Source: Chrysoperla carnea
Lineage: Eukaryota > Arthropoda > Insecta > Neuroptera > Chrysopidae
Assembly: GCF_905475395.1 (NCBI RefSeq)
Contig: NC_058339.1
Span: forward strand, 19,662,001-19,726,000
DNA length: 64,000 bases
Direction of reading: 5' to 3'
The notes beneath the pieces were generated by a model, which saw only the letters and a program-made list of their open reading frames with translations, had not been told where the DNA came from and searched no databases. The position numbers and the translations under genes were made by a program. Positions 1-11,893 of the stretch are shown piece after piece. Position 1 is the first letter of the stretch. Each line of letters opens with the position of its first letter.

Positions 1-445
1 TTTACTGACTTATTTTATTTTATTGAGTATTCGGACTTTAGTGGCATCAAACGAGGGATTTCGAATACTTAAAATATCAAACTGTATCATACGTTCGGTC
101 TTGCCGAACTCTCTCTCTTGTTTGATTAACGATTTGTAAATGTTAGATATTTCTTTAACAGGCGGAGATTGTTGGAGATTTTTTTTATTTAGTACACACC
201 CTATAGCCTGATCAAAGTTTATTTAAGTTTATTCTCTTGATAATTCGATCGTGGAACATGCTATAAAACCCCAAGACTTAAATTACTGGTTCATGTGTCA
301 AGAGTATAATTATGTCTAATCTACGCTAAAGTATAAAATGAGCTTGAGTCAATATGTACCTCTCATTTCTTCGATTGTAATACTTAAAGATAAAAATGCC
401 AGTATTTGTGCTCACGCTTGTTGATCATTAATTTTATTTTTTTAG

Positions 446-615
446 GTGACAGATTTCCATATTCTCCACGTATGGCAACACATGGGCAATTACATCCAAT
501 TATCAGAAGAAACAGAGATAGACTAAGTAGACAAATGAATCAGATATCATCACCTCTAAGGAGACATATGAATCAGATTATATCACTTAATAATATCAGT
601 AATATTAAGCTTTAA
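446..615 (+). CDS. Putative terminal exon of an unidentified plus-strand gene
   Basis: A pyrimidine-rich stretch ending in TTTTTTTAG (acceptor AG at 444-445) is followed by an open frame entered in phase 1. It encodes about 56 residues rich in Arg, Asn, Ser and Ile (starts DRFPYSPRMATHG, ends ISNIKL) and stops with TAA at 613-615. A canonical AATAAA follows at 739-744. This is the layout of a last coding exon whose gene begins left of the window. I do not recognise the peptide, and it has no clear domain. It could be a chance ORF after an AT-rich tract. If real, the gene is tail to tail with the acyl-CoA oxidase gene, with under 500 bp between the two stop codons. Confidence 0.3.
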
Positions 616-738
616 AATATTATTTAATTTGCATGTACTTTTACAATTTGTCATTTCATGTAAAATTGAAATTTAAAGATTATGTCATTTATATTCTGAT
701 GTTTAAAATGTTTCCTATTTTTAATATCAAAAAGTGAT

Positions 739-744
739 AATAAA
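739..744 (+). terminator. Polyadenylation signal AATAAA (plus strand)
   Basis: Canonical hexamer about 125 bases after the stop of the putative terminal exon at 446-615. It is plausible as that gene's poly(A) signal, but AATAAA is frequent by chance in DNA this AT-rich. Confidence 0.35.
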
Positions 745-897
745 TACTATTTGAAAATGATCTTCTTTTCTCACAAAAAAATAACATAAAATTTATGTTA
801 AAAAATATTAACAAAAATCGTATCAAAATAATGAGTGACATAGTCTAATATTCAAATAATATTTTCGAAATAAAAATATCATATTTTAAAAATACAC

Positions 898-903
898 TTT
901 ATT
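898..903 (-). terminator. Polyadenylation signal AATAAA (minus strand) for the acyl-CoA oxidase
   Basis: TTTATT on the plus strand reads AATAAA on the minus strand, about 175 bases past the oxidase stop codon. The spacing suits a 3' end. It faces the plus-strand signal at 739-744, consistent with convergent genes. Confidence 0.4.
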
Positions 904-1077
904 TTAATACTCAAAATATTTTTTTTTTATAAAATAAATCAACATATTTTTTTTATAGTTTTTTTTTTTAAATATACCGCGTTTAACACTTAATAAAATA
1001 TAATAATAAAAAGGTAGGTACACAATTTGTTGTAAATAAATTTGTTTTATATAAAAAGAAACAACAAAAAAAACAGA

Positions 1078-4000
1078 TCAGATCTTTGATAAAATGACGT
1101 CTTTGAAATTTGGTGCATCTTTAATAATTATCTCATTCCACCATTTTGGTCGCCCCAATGAACCTGGATTCTGGAAATAGTGTGTTTGTAAATGTTGATA
1201 TACCTAAATATGAAAGAAAGTTTGATTAGTTTCAATTCCTTGTTGGTTGGTTGAAATATTTGATGATATACCTATCAACAAAATTTGAACTTTTACATTA
1301 TAGTACATGCATGGTAAATTGCCCGTGCGTCGTTTGCGACACAGAGTGTATACATATACATTTTAGCTAGATTTGCTCTAACTAGATTGCTACGTTTACA
1401 CGTTATTTTTTAAGACACTGTAATTAATAAACCATTTGGAAAATTCCTACTTACTTGTCCATCAGCTCTACCAAGTACAGAATTCATAACATAATCTGGA
1501 TATGCTATTGCATCAACCAATGGTACAGCATCTGGTTTAATTTTATCACACAATTCTAATATGGCATCTTGTATAATTCGTACTAAATTCTCATTGGCTA
1601 CATTTGCTTTATAAAAGTAAGCTATATTTTTTTCTAAATTATTTAAACCATATAATAAATAAAGTCGCTTTAATGGTTGTTGTAATGTTCTATCAAATTT
1701 CTGTTGATTTATATGGTCCCAGAACATTTTTAAAGCTAAATTTTCACCGTATACTTTTGCTAAAACTCGCGCATTATATACTTGTGCATTATTTCGTGCT
1801 GTAAATTTACATTGATTTTGTTTTTCATTCTTTTCCAGCAGTTCATGTGTATCCTTAATTAACCAACAAATCAACCACTGATAAGCGTTTACAATAACTG
1901 AAATAAAAGAATCATATTTTATTATTATCATTTTTTTAGCCTTCGTAAATCAACTTAGAATTTTTAATGTATACTAGTTATGGAGGGTAGAGGTGAGAAG
2001 GGCCATCTTAAATAAGGGTTAGAGTAAAAAAGTGATCAGATGAAAACATCAAATAACAGTTCTAAAATTGAAATTGAAAACTGCGTCTGTGTAGCAAAAG
2101 GGTCATTGATTTGATATGAATTTCTCTGTCCTTCACTAATAATTTGTTTAGATCTCTATTATTTTGAACAGTTCTTTTAAAACATACACTTTTGTTACAG
2201 CAACGCCATCCTTATTTGCTGCATTTCGATGGACACTTTGATACACTAAGATGGTCCTTCTTACCTCTACCCTGTATAATACCAGTAAACAAATTTATAA
2301 GTTCATACTTACATTCATGTGATAATACTTCATTCACATTATTTAAATAAAATTTTGTCTGCAAGATATTTTGAGCATTACATAGAAAATCGATGGTATT
2401 AAATGGTGAATCAATATTTGAGCCATTTAATACATTCTTCCACTGTCGCAATAACCAATTTGATGTTTGTTGTGATAAAACATTATTATCACCTTCATAC
2501 GTAATTGTCGCTTCAATATTTGCACGTATATCACCTAATGAAGCTACTTTTAAATATCCATGTCCACCGCAAGCTTCACGACATTCACCTAAACCATAAT
2601 ATGATGACCATGTTGCTAGTGGTTTACATATTGATAAGATTGCGTGTATTTCTGATACAGATTCTAATACATTTTCACTACCAATATTTGAGCGTTCAAC
2701 TTCTTTTAAATATAGATAGAAAAATAAATGTGTAAAAATTTTCATTACGTAAGCAGTAGCTAATAATGGAAACAGTCGGTATTGCTAAAAAATTGTGTAT
2801 CATAAACATCATGTTTTGATTAAAATAATATAGGACAGCCTCAATAATTTCAAATTCATGCTTATGGTCCAAGAGGTCACTGTAGTACATTGTAGTAAAG
2901 TGGGCAATAGTACCTAGTTCAAAAATTAATTTCAACTATTACATTTATTCATATGAGTTCTTTTTGATGTTTTTGTGCATGTCTATAATGTCAAAAAGCT
3001 CATTTGAGCTAAACATAGTTTAGCTTTTTATTCTAAGAATTGATTCTGACAGAACTGGCTCGACTGACTGACAGAATTGATCACGGTTTTGGGGGGTATT
3101 CGGTAATTTCCGTGATGCTTCGTTTAGAGCGCCGTCTGATTTGAGCAGTGTTTTTGTGTAAAATAATAAAGGCAATACTGTTATTGTTCATAAAAGTGAA
3201 AGAGCACAATTACAATTTACTTATGCCAAAAAGAATTGATATTCATAGTCTTAGTCTTATAGAGATTATTTTTGACCAAAATGGACAATAATCCCCAACA
3301 GTCAAGTGTTAGCAGTGCCAAATGATAAACAGCCGGATAGACGGCGCTTTTTGCCGCATATTCGCCAACTACGAAACCGACTTTGTCGACCGGTCGGAGC
3401 ACCATTAAAAAATCAACAATCAAAGCCAGCGTCAAGCGTCTTCCTGAGGTTAAACTTAAGAGTATACAGATATTAATATAGTGGGTGTTTATATTTCCGT
3501 AGGCTAACATATAATATTATGTTAAACAAAGTTATGTGCAAAAATGTAAACGTAGTCAGTGTTGGAAAGCCATATCAATAAATTTTTTAAATATCAATAA
3601 AAAAGAAAAGAAAGCCATATCAAAACTTGAGGTATAAATTATTATTATGCAAAATTAAGTGTAAAAACTATTAATATCTATTCCTGGAAATTTATTTAAT
3701 AGCTTAAGCATTTCTAGTTAAAAATACCAAGGCTATCCTAGAATTAAAGTTTTAATAATACGCACATGTAGTTGATATTCCAAAATTGGAAATTCTTCCT
3801 TAGATTTGTAAGGACCAAATTGTTTTCTAACTGCTGCATAACGTATGGCTATTACCACACCTTTTGCTAAAGTATTTGCAGCATCAATTGCAATTGCCAT
3901 TCGACCAATTGTTAGGTTTTGTAACATAGCACTTAAAATTCGTGCAGGGTCAGCGAAACTTGTAACATATTCCCCTTCGGGTGTTACATCAGAAGCTTTA

Positions 4001-5633
4001 TTTAATAAATATTCACGTGGTATGCGATAATTATTAAACATAATGAACCTAAATAAGTTAGTTATAAAAGTATTATATTTATAAAACTTGATTCATTTGA
4101 AATTTTAATAAGGAACATACCCATTATCAATTCCATTAACTCCAATTTTTTCACCAACATCACCAACAATAATACCACCAAATGGTTCGAGTGTTTTTGG
4201 ATTTCTTATTGGAACAATAAATGCATGTAAACCGTGACATTTACCATTTGTATACAATTGAGCAAATAATAATGCTACAACCGCCGTTTTACCTAGAAAA
4301 TGTTTTTTTTCACCAAATTGTTTTCTAACAAATAAGAATTTTGGAAAAACACCTGCCATGGGGTAGAGTGAGAGACACAATTGGATTCTGGATATAGTGT
4401 TTGGATTTTTAAAATTTGTGCAATAATTTGTGAATTAGCACTAAATATTGACTCTCAAAACATATTATTGAAGAAGTTTGTACATATTACACATACCCAT
4501 ACTTCCAACCCAACATTTTGCTGCTTCAAAATCCGGCGTGTTTATTACAAATTCCTGCGTGGACGGATCATAAGTGGCAGTGGTTCTCATTTGTTTCGTG
4601 TTACTTCCATGCGCGACCTCCGTTAAAGCTAAACATGATAAAATCTAAACAAATCAAAAATCATCCATCAAATTAAAGTAGTATTTTATAAATATATATC
4701 CTATCTCTGTTTATTGTAAAAAGATTTTTCAATATACCTTTCTTTCGTTAGCGGCTTTATAAAATTTCAGATGTCGTTCTGTACCCAAACTTAAAATACT
4801 GTTTCCAAATAATACTTGACCCAGTGCTATCTTTATCGATAGTTCTGGATGAGTTAAATATAATGCTGAATTTATAGCCATAAGTAATTCATACTAAAAT
4901 ATGTAATTAAAAATTATTGACTATAGAAATTTTAGCGAATGTAAATCCAAATTCAATATTTACCTTTTCTCCAAATCGATATGAATCAATGTCAGCAGGA
5001 TGATATTTATAATGTGTACAAAACTTAGTATGTTGAATCGCTACCAGGCGTTTATTTTCGTCTATTGGAAGTGATTCTGTTGAATGTTGAAACAGTGGAT
5101 CGTCTTCTAAATCATTCCATATTTTATACTACAAAACAAAACAAAACCAACCTTACGATTTTATAGTATTGAAATATTTAGCAATGATTCTCGAACTTAT
5201 ATGCAAAATATCTTAAAATTAGCGTACTGGGTCGTCGCATGATAGATGGGCGCAAAGAGCTTTTATTTAAAATAAATGGGTCACAAAAGGAAATAGTTCA
5301 CGCATCAATTATCTATGAGACAACTTTAAATCGTGGTAGCATATTGTGGACTTCAAAAAAGCTTACACTAGCACTCCCTGGTGGCGAAAATTAGATGCCA
5401 CCAATACTGTCTCTGATTGGATTGTTTAAACTATTTTGCATGCATTATTTAATTTACTCAGGTGAATATTGTATTGAGAAAAATTTTACCTTTAAACGTA
5501 ATAAATTTGGCTTTTCAGTGACTAAGACCATTTTTTTCCAATCAAATGATGCCTTCTGCCTGTAATAATCCAATGGTCCATTTGGTAAATCTGGTATAAA
5601 ACTTGTATCATCATTACTAATTTCATCACTCAT
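1078..5633 (-). CDS. Acox3: Peroxisomal acyl-CoA oxidase, ACOX3 type (nine coding exons)
   Basis: This FAD-dependent enzyme makes the 2-trans-enoyl-CoA and H2O2 in the first step of peroxisomal beta-oxidation; vertebrate ACOX3 prefers branched acyl-CoAs. Coding exons, 5' to 3': 5633-5490, 5128-4964, 4893-4738, 4644-4497, 4292-4121, 4048-3766, 2784-2265, 1897-1455 and 1203-1078. All junctions are GT-AG with matching phase, giving 718 aa (family usually 660-720). Landmarks are an N-terminal [16 protein letters not shown], then [32 protein letters not shown] with the presumed catalytic Glu near residue 423, and TYEGDNNVL near 451. The last three residues are Ser-Lys-Ile, a type-1 peroxisomal targeting signal. 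The ALTE-HGSNTK, DVTPEG and EGDNN motifs fit ACOX3 better than ACOX1. An acceptor at 5674-5673 just before the start codon implies an untranslated first exon farther upstream, which I could not place. Intron 6 (2785-3765) is about 980 bp with no recognisable content. Confidence 0.95.
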
Positions 5634-5674
5634 TGTGTTCTGTTGCGTATGCTTTACTATTAGTTTTTATATCT

Positions 5675-8271
5675 GCAAATAAATAAATAAAATAATTTGA
5701 TTAAAAAAATTTAATTCTTACAATACCTATATACACCTATTCAATTACAAAAAATCCATAGCAAACACATCAAATAATATGAAATACCAAGGTTAAAATA
5801 TTTTATCTATAAAGTGTATAAATAGGCATATTTATTTAAAAAAAATGTGGTATTAAATAAAAAAATATGTTTCCGCAATACATACATTTCCATTTTTAAA
5901 TATATTATTTCATAAATGTAATCTAATTTTAAGGAGATTAGAAAAGTGCATTCACATATAATTCTTTCTAAGTTTCAAAATATAAAAAATCCACAGAAAA
6001 TTCCCCCAAAAATCACCAAAAATGACTGCTACTTTAGACTCCTTAAATTTTAGGAGAAAAATTTTTATTTATCCTGCTCGTCCTTTTTGTTACTTTGTAC
6101 TAATACTTAGGTCTAGCTATAGGTCTGCAAATATTCGAAAACGTTAATACAAATTTGACTTCCCTTTTTTAACATGAAATTTATCCCGTATGGTCTTAGA
6201 AGCTGATCTTTTAATAATCAAAAACTCGTACTAACAATTACTTCTCTAATCCGAATATGATAAATGTTGCTTCTGATTTCTGTTAAAAGTATCATTCGAA
6301 CTAAAATTTTTTCGAACAAACGTTGCTGATTTGGCTATGAAGAACAAGTTTCTATCTCTTATTAGTAAAGAGCAAGAATTGACTTTTTGGCTCTACAATT
6401 TTTGATTACAAAGTTTTGTAAAAGCCCTTCGAGTTACGCCTTTATAGTTCAGTCACAAAAACCACTTTAAAATGTTCATTTGAAAGCAATTCAAAAATAT
6501 TTTTTAATGGACCTACTCAAACACATTGCGTTGCGATTACAAATATGTTTTATGAATCACGGCTAAAATACCTTGTTGTTATGAATGTAAAAAACTGATG
6601 GTACCTACTTGTACCACCAGCACCAACCAAGCAAACAGTGTTTCCAAATTTTAGCAAAGAAGATTTAAATATTTCTCCGACATTGCACTTATTTTGGTTA
6701 TGTATGCACTACTAAGCGAATACCGGTCACTCTATTTTGCAGCGCAAGTTGCTGATGTAATTTCGCTTAATTGAGTCGGATGAAATTTTTACTTTTTCGA
6801 AATGACAAAACATTTTTATGGCTATTGTTTTTATACCCAGATCGTGTTAAGTTTAAATTATTTTAATTTTTCATTGGAAAACCCCATTATTGATATATTT
6901 ATTTGTATAATTTTGTTCGAAAATTACGTCATTTTTAAATTTGGAAGCATGAAACTTATGTTTTAAGCGTTTGATTAGATATAAATAAATACGACATTCA
7001 AAGTTTGTGAAAATTCTACCTTAAAGTGAGTAAAAATAGGAGATGAAAGTTTTTTTGTGATGACGTCGGCAAAAAAGCTTACAAGAGATCCATGGTGCTC
7101 ATTTACGAACCCAACTCTACTTTTTAGTTTTTACGTCCTAAGCATTCTATACAAATTTCAGCTTTACCGAGACGGACGAACAACCGGAAATGGACTAAGT
7201 AGGTGATTTTATGAACACCATCATCAATATTTCTAAGCGTTACAAATTTGGAACTAAAATTCGTATACCTTGATATATATTTCATATACATATACAGGGT
7301 ATAATAATTATTTTTATAATGAAATTTCCGTATATTAAACCATAATCGATTTGAACCTAGTTCAATAAAAATGTTATTGTTCTTTCATAAATAATAAGCC
7401 AATTAAACTATAATAATCTTAAGAAACGACTGACAATAAAATTAAAATTAATAGAAGGTTGAATATATTTTATTGTATAATTTTGTTTTTGAATAATTTA
7501 AATGAATTTAGTTAATATGACACATTCCTTTTCTTGATTCATTGTTATCAATCATAAATGGCAGAATAAAGAACATGCCGTGGTCGATATGACTTTTAAG
7601 GGCCAGATCAATACCAGAGTTCCTGATATATTTATCAAATTATTTTAGTCATTTCGAAACGAAATAAAACAGTAAAATCGTCGAATAAAGTAGCTCAAAT
7701 TTCCGTTAGACCAAAGTACGAGTAAATATTAATGGTATAGGTAGAAGATGTTGACGAGTTTCTCTTCTCGAATTCCATATTATCTCGGTAAAAATGGGTG
7801 TTACGTAAAAAATGATTATGACAAAAATTTATTGATAACCATATAATTACAACAACTCATGAAAATTTTCCAGAAAATCATTTAAGTAATTTTTTGGGCA
7901 CGTTTTTAAAAAATATTGAAATTTCAGGTTAAAAGTAATCTTACGATTCATTTGTTCAGGATTTACCGCGCGGCGTAAACTTGACACAAACCGTAGAGAT
8001 AGAATGCCAAATTCGAATTTATTTTTCGAGGAGAAACAATGACTTCCTAGCAGGAAGATAATAATTTATTATGAAAAGTTCACGTGCGTTTTACATAACG
8101 TGCATTATTATCATGTATTATAATAAAATGATGCTAATGATTGCACAAAAGATTTTAAAATGATCTTCATTTAATATTTTGCTTGATCCACAATATTTTT
8201 AATGAACAACAAATCTTTTCTTTCATTGATTTTGTTTAAAAAAAAACTGCATTTCTTTTAGTTCATTCAAA
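5675..8271. other. Intergenic DNA upstream of the acyl-CoA oxidase
   Basis: AT-rich, without a credible coding frame. It should contain the oxidase's untranslated first exon and promoter, but I cannot locate them. The only recognisable element is an R1 MITE fragment at 7083-7310. Confidence 0.5.
7083..7310 (-). repeat. R1 MITE copy, truncated
   Basis: Shares with the copies at 41017, 46449 and 61060 the stretch GGAAATGGACTA-GTAGGTGATTTTATGAACACC, then CATCAATAT and AAGCGTTACAAA, ending in ATACCTTGATATATAT. It has lost the distal half of the element. Confidence 0.75.
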
Positions 8272-9145
8272 ATAACTCCAACAAAACCAATAAGATCGGA
8301 TCAAATTTGCCTGTATTATCAAAAATTCGAATTTTTTCGAAATCAAAATTATTCTAGCTTTAATAGGATTCAAGAAAGTGAAGGCCCGGCCCGGAATTAA
8401 GCTCATAAGTGATAGCTAGCGAAAAACTGGCATCGCAGCTGAAAAGAATGTCTCAAAATTAGTGGGTTTCAAAAAAAATTCCAATCAAATCAGATCAAAT
8501 TTGCCTGTATTATCAAAAATTCGAATTTTTTAACTTCATGACGTCATCAGAATCCAAAAAATTTAATTTTGCTCTATCAAATCCAAATTTTATCCAATTT
8601 TGATAAACCAAGTATGTAATCCTACTAACTTTGGGTCATACTTTTCAAATTTGTGATCAAAATTATTCTACCTTTAATAGGATTCAAGAAGGTGGAGTCA
8701 CGGTCCCGGAATTAAGCTCATAAGTGATAGCTAGCGAAAAACTGGCATCACAGCTGAAAAGAATGACCCAAAATTAGTGGGTTTTAAAAAAAATTCCAAT
8801 AAGATCGGATCAAATTTGCCTGTATTATCAAAAATTCGAATTTTTTAACTTCATGACGTCATCAGAATCCAAAAAATTTAATTTTGCTCTATCAAATCCA
8901 AATTTTATCCAATTTTGATAAACCAAGTATGTAATCCTACTAAATTTGGGTCATACTTTTCAAATTTGTGATCAAAATTATTCTAGCTCTAATAGGATTC
9001 AAGAAGGTGGAGTCACGGTCCCAGAATTAAGCTCATAAGTGATAGCTAGCGAAAAACTGGCATCACAGCTGAAAAGAATGGCCCAAATTAAGTATGTTTC
9101 AAAAAGAATTCCAATCAGATCGGATCAAATTTGCCTGTGTTATCA
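8272..9145. repeat. Tandem repeat, period about 315 bp (R3)
   Basis: The phrase GATC(G)GATCAAATTTGCCTGT recurs at about 8294, 8489, 8803 and 9119. The last two steps are 314-316 bp. The first unit is about 195 bp because an internal block of about 120 bp is missing. Each unit also carries GCTCATAAGTGATAGCTAGC and CTGGCATC-CAGCTGAAAAGAATG. Two units contain a perfect TGACGTCA palindrome (8539-8546 and 8854-8861). No ORF spans it. Confidence 0.85.
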
Positions 9146-10973
9146 AAAAAATAGAATTTTTTTTATTTTTTGACTTTATATAAATTATTGAGCGCCTTTT
9201 ACATGATTCTTTACTAACTTTTTGTTTTACGTAGAAAACTGGGGTTTTAAAATAAATAAATTGTTATTTTCACTTATTAGATGTCATATTTTCTTGATCT
9301 TGATGAAATTGAAAATTTCTTATAAAATTTTTGCTGCATTTTAATGTAAATAATACATAATTCGACCTTAATAATAATTCTAGTTTCTATAAAAAGTAGA
9401 TTAAATTGATTTGAATGTGCATTTTTAAAAGTAGTCATTCTTTAATTTAATGATAATTACGTACGCCAATGAAAATTTTGTGGGTCTAGGTTTAATGTTC
9501 ACAGCTTCAATGTCTAATTTAAAAATAATAAGGATATAAAAAAATAGGAAGCAAAACAGAAATACAATAGTTTGATAATAAGATTAAGGATTTTTTCCTG
9601 AATGGCCTATAAGTCAATGGCAGTTATCATGTTGCCACTTAATAGATATCCTTAAATAGATAAGTTAGTGACAGATTTGTTTGCTTCATTTTCTCATGTT
9701 CGTATCGCAGGGTGCTGAAAAGTTCTGAGTAAATTAAGAGAAAATTTTCAAGGATTATATATCGCAAAATTAGTTTTCTTTTTTATAGATCTTTAATATT
9801 ACTTGACCATTCCTACTTCCGGTCTCACGGTATGCACAAAATTGCTATATTTCTATATGTGTCTGCCCTTTCGTCATAATATTGTAGTTGTGCCACTGGT
9901 TTTGTTCCGCAGTTTGTAGCGCGTTATATAATTAAATAAATGGAAATGATTTTACCACACTTAATATATTAATTTTTAACCGAAGTGTGAAATAAGCAAT
10001 AAACTATTTTTTTAATGCTAAATGTAATGGATTTCTACTCAAAGTTCCGATCATTTATGTAAAAATATTGCCTATCCTTTTTACTATTTTCAATTGATTT
10101 CACTTAATTTTAATATTTTACGTTATCGCTACTAATAGTGTAAGCTTAAGTTCACGAGGTTTTCTAACAATATAATCGCGAAGTATACTAAATAATATCA
10201 CCCGAAGTAAAATTATTGGCTGGAATCATTCTCTGGTTCCCGGGCTATAATTTTATAAATATTTATTTGCATTCATTAACTATAAATTTCTTAAAACAAT
10301 GAATTAAAAATTTATTCACGTAACAACTATCTCCAACACAATGTTAATCAAAGGATAATGCGGAAATGGAAATCTATAATATGAATTACAAATATTGACA
10401 ATACAATTTCTAGTTAGCCGATAATATTCACTTAACGTGAATTTATTGATTCTAATATTAACCGCCAGCGGTTTATTTTTAATATTGGCTTTCTATCTCC
10501 TACTCACCTTCATTAATTTTTGTGTAAATTGGACTTAGAAAGTATTACCTGAATAAAAATAGAATCCAACCATATGAGAAGACACAGGTCTCCTGAAGCG
10601 TCCAAAGAACTATTTGTCTTCAAAAGTAATCTGGAGAAATGCATCAATGTATACACATACCCTTAAGTGGAAGTTTCGGAAATTATTTCAGAAACCATTA
10701 ATAATAGAGCATAAGAACAAGAGACATGCGCACCTGTAAATTCGACGATCCCGGCGGGAGCTATCTATCATAATGGTATCATAATTAATAATTTTGTATA
10801 ATTGTTTATTTTGACAGTAAAAAATGTTGTCACATATGGTCACGTGTGCGCGTCCTTAGATATTCAATGTCAAAGGTCGCGAAAATCAGTTTTTTGAGAA
10901 TATTTCGTTTTCTTTGCCTGCAATGGTATACTTATTATGAAAGTTTTAGAGGATAAAATTGAAAGTTTTAGAG
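9146..10973. other. Intergenic DNA, nothing recognised
   Basis: AT-rich sequence with no long ORF and no repeat that I could match elsewhere in the window. Confidence 0.4.
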
Positions 10974-11251
10974 GCCGTAGAAGAAGGAGCGCTCAGTAAT
11001 CCGTAACTTAGTGCAGGGTCAATATTTATAAATATAAGATATAAAATAATTATTTAAGTAGTGTTTAAACAATAATTAAGTCAAAAAACCGCAGAATAGA
11101 TTAGGATGCATAATTCAGCCTGTCTATTCTACGGTTTATTTACTTGATTTTCATTAAATACTGCTTAATATTTATTTAATATCTTATAAATATTGATCCA
11201 GCACTGAAGTACGTTAAGGTGAACGCTCCATCTTCTGCGCCTTCTATTTCA
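10974..11251. mobile_element. Fold-back element / MITE with about 130-bp inverted arms
   Basis: Left arm (10974-11104) and right arm (11117-11251) are reverse complements with scattered mismatches. Shared blocks include AGAAG-TGGAGCG, CAATATTTATAA and AACCG-AGAATAGA. The loop is only about 12 bp, so the transcript would form one long hairpin. No coding capacity. Confidence 0.75.
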
Positions 11252-11561
11252 AAAACGGTTCAAGACATTTGGACTATCGAAGTAAAGGTTTGTGAGAAAA
11301 TTCAACTTATTCCGTTAGATTACAAGGTGAAACCCTAAGATTGAATTGGATTAGAGTAGTTATTCGAGGAAAACTGTCAAAGCCCACAGAAGGCACTATC
11401 TACACCAGTTTGATTTATTTGATTTTTTTTTTGTACCTGGATGACCGAGCTTTACTATGTATTTTTTTAGTTAAAAAGGCACAAATTTTATCACTAATAT
11501 AAGAACCATTTAAAATGTCTCTACACAAGTACCAATTTGAATATCCCGGCAATGTATGCTC

Positions 11562-11671
11562 AATGTCACAAAAAATGCTCGTTTTAAAACATTCTAAGTG
11601 TTACTATTATAACATAACATATGATGCGTACGCTTAGAATGTTTTAACTGTGGCACTTTTTCTGACAGTGA
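11562..11671. repeat. Inverted repeat, about 38-bp arms
   Basis: TTAAAACATTCTAAG (11584-11598) pairs with CTTAGAATGTTTTAA (11632-11646). The match continues outward into TGTCA-C/GAAAAA on both sides. Probably a small fold-back element or the end of a larger mobile element. Confidence 0.6.
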
Positions 11672-11679
11672 GTGTACTT

Positions 11680-11893
11680 TATTTCGTCGCCAATAGATGT
11701 CAGGAAGAGTCATATTTAGCAGTCAAAGTGTCAGTTTTTCCTGAAAACACGGATAAAATGACATTTTCTAAAAACCAAACCTGGTTAGATCGATTTTTCG
11801 CCCCAAAAAACCCCTGTATACCAATTTTCATGCAAATCGTTGGAGCCGTTTCCGAGATTATATATCAAAAATTGCTCGTTTAAATATATAAGA
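11680..11893 (+). repeat. Probable transposon 3' fragment
   Basis: The phrases TACCAATTTTCATGCAAATC, GTTGGAGCCGTTTCCGAGAT and AATTGCTCGTTTAAATATA look like dispersed insect repeats. This rests on recollection, as no second copy is in the window. The 77-aa open frame over it is not protein-like. Confidence 0.25.

Noticed and set aside
2212-2264. Extension of acyl-CoA oxidase exon 7 to the in-frame stop at 2212
   Set aside because: A strong donor GAG|GTAAGA at 2265/2264 joins in phase to the next conserved exon. The read-through tail is not oxidase-like.
3217-3510. 97-codon minus-strand ORF in intron 6 of the acyl-CoA oxidase
   Set aside because: It lies between exons that join in phase without it and matches no part of the oxidase family.
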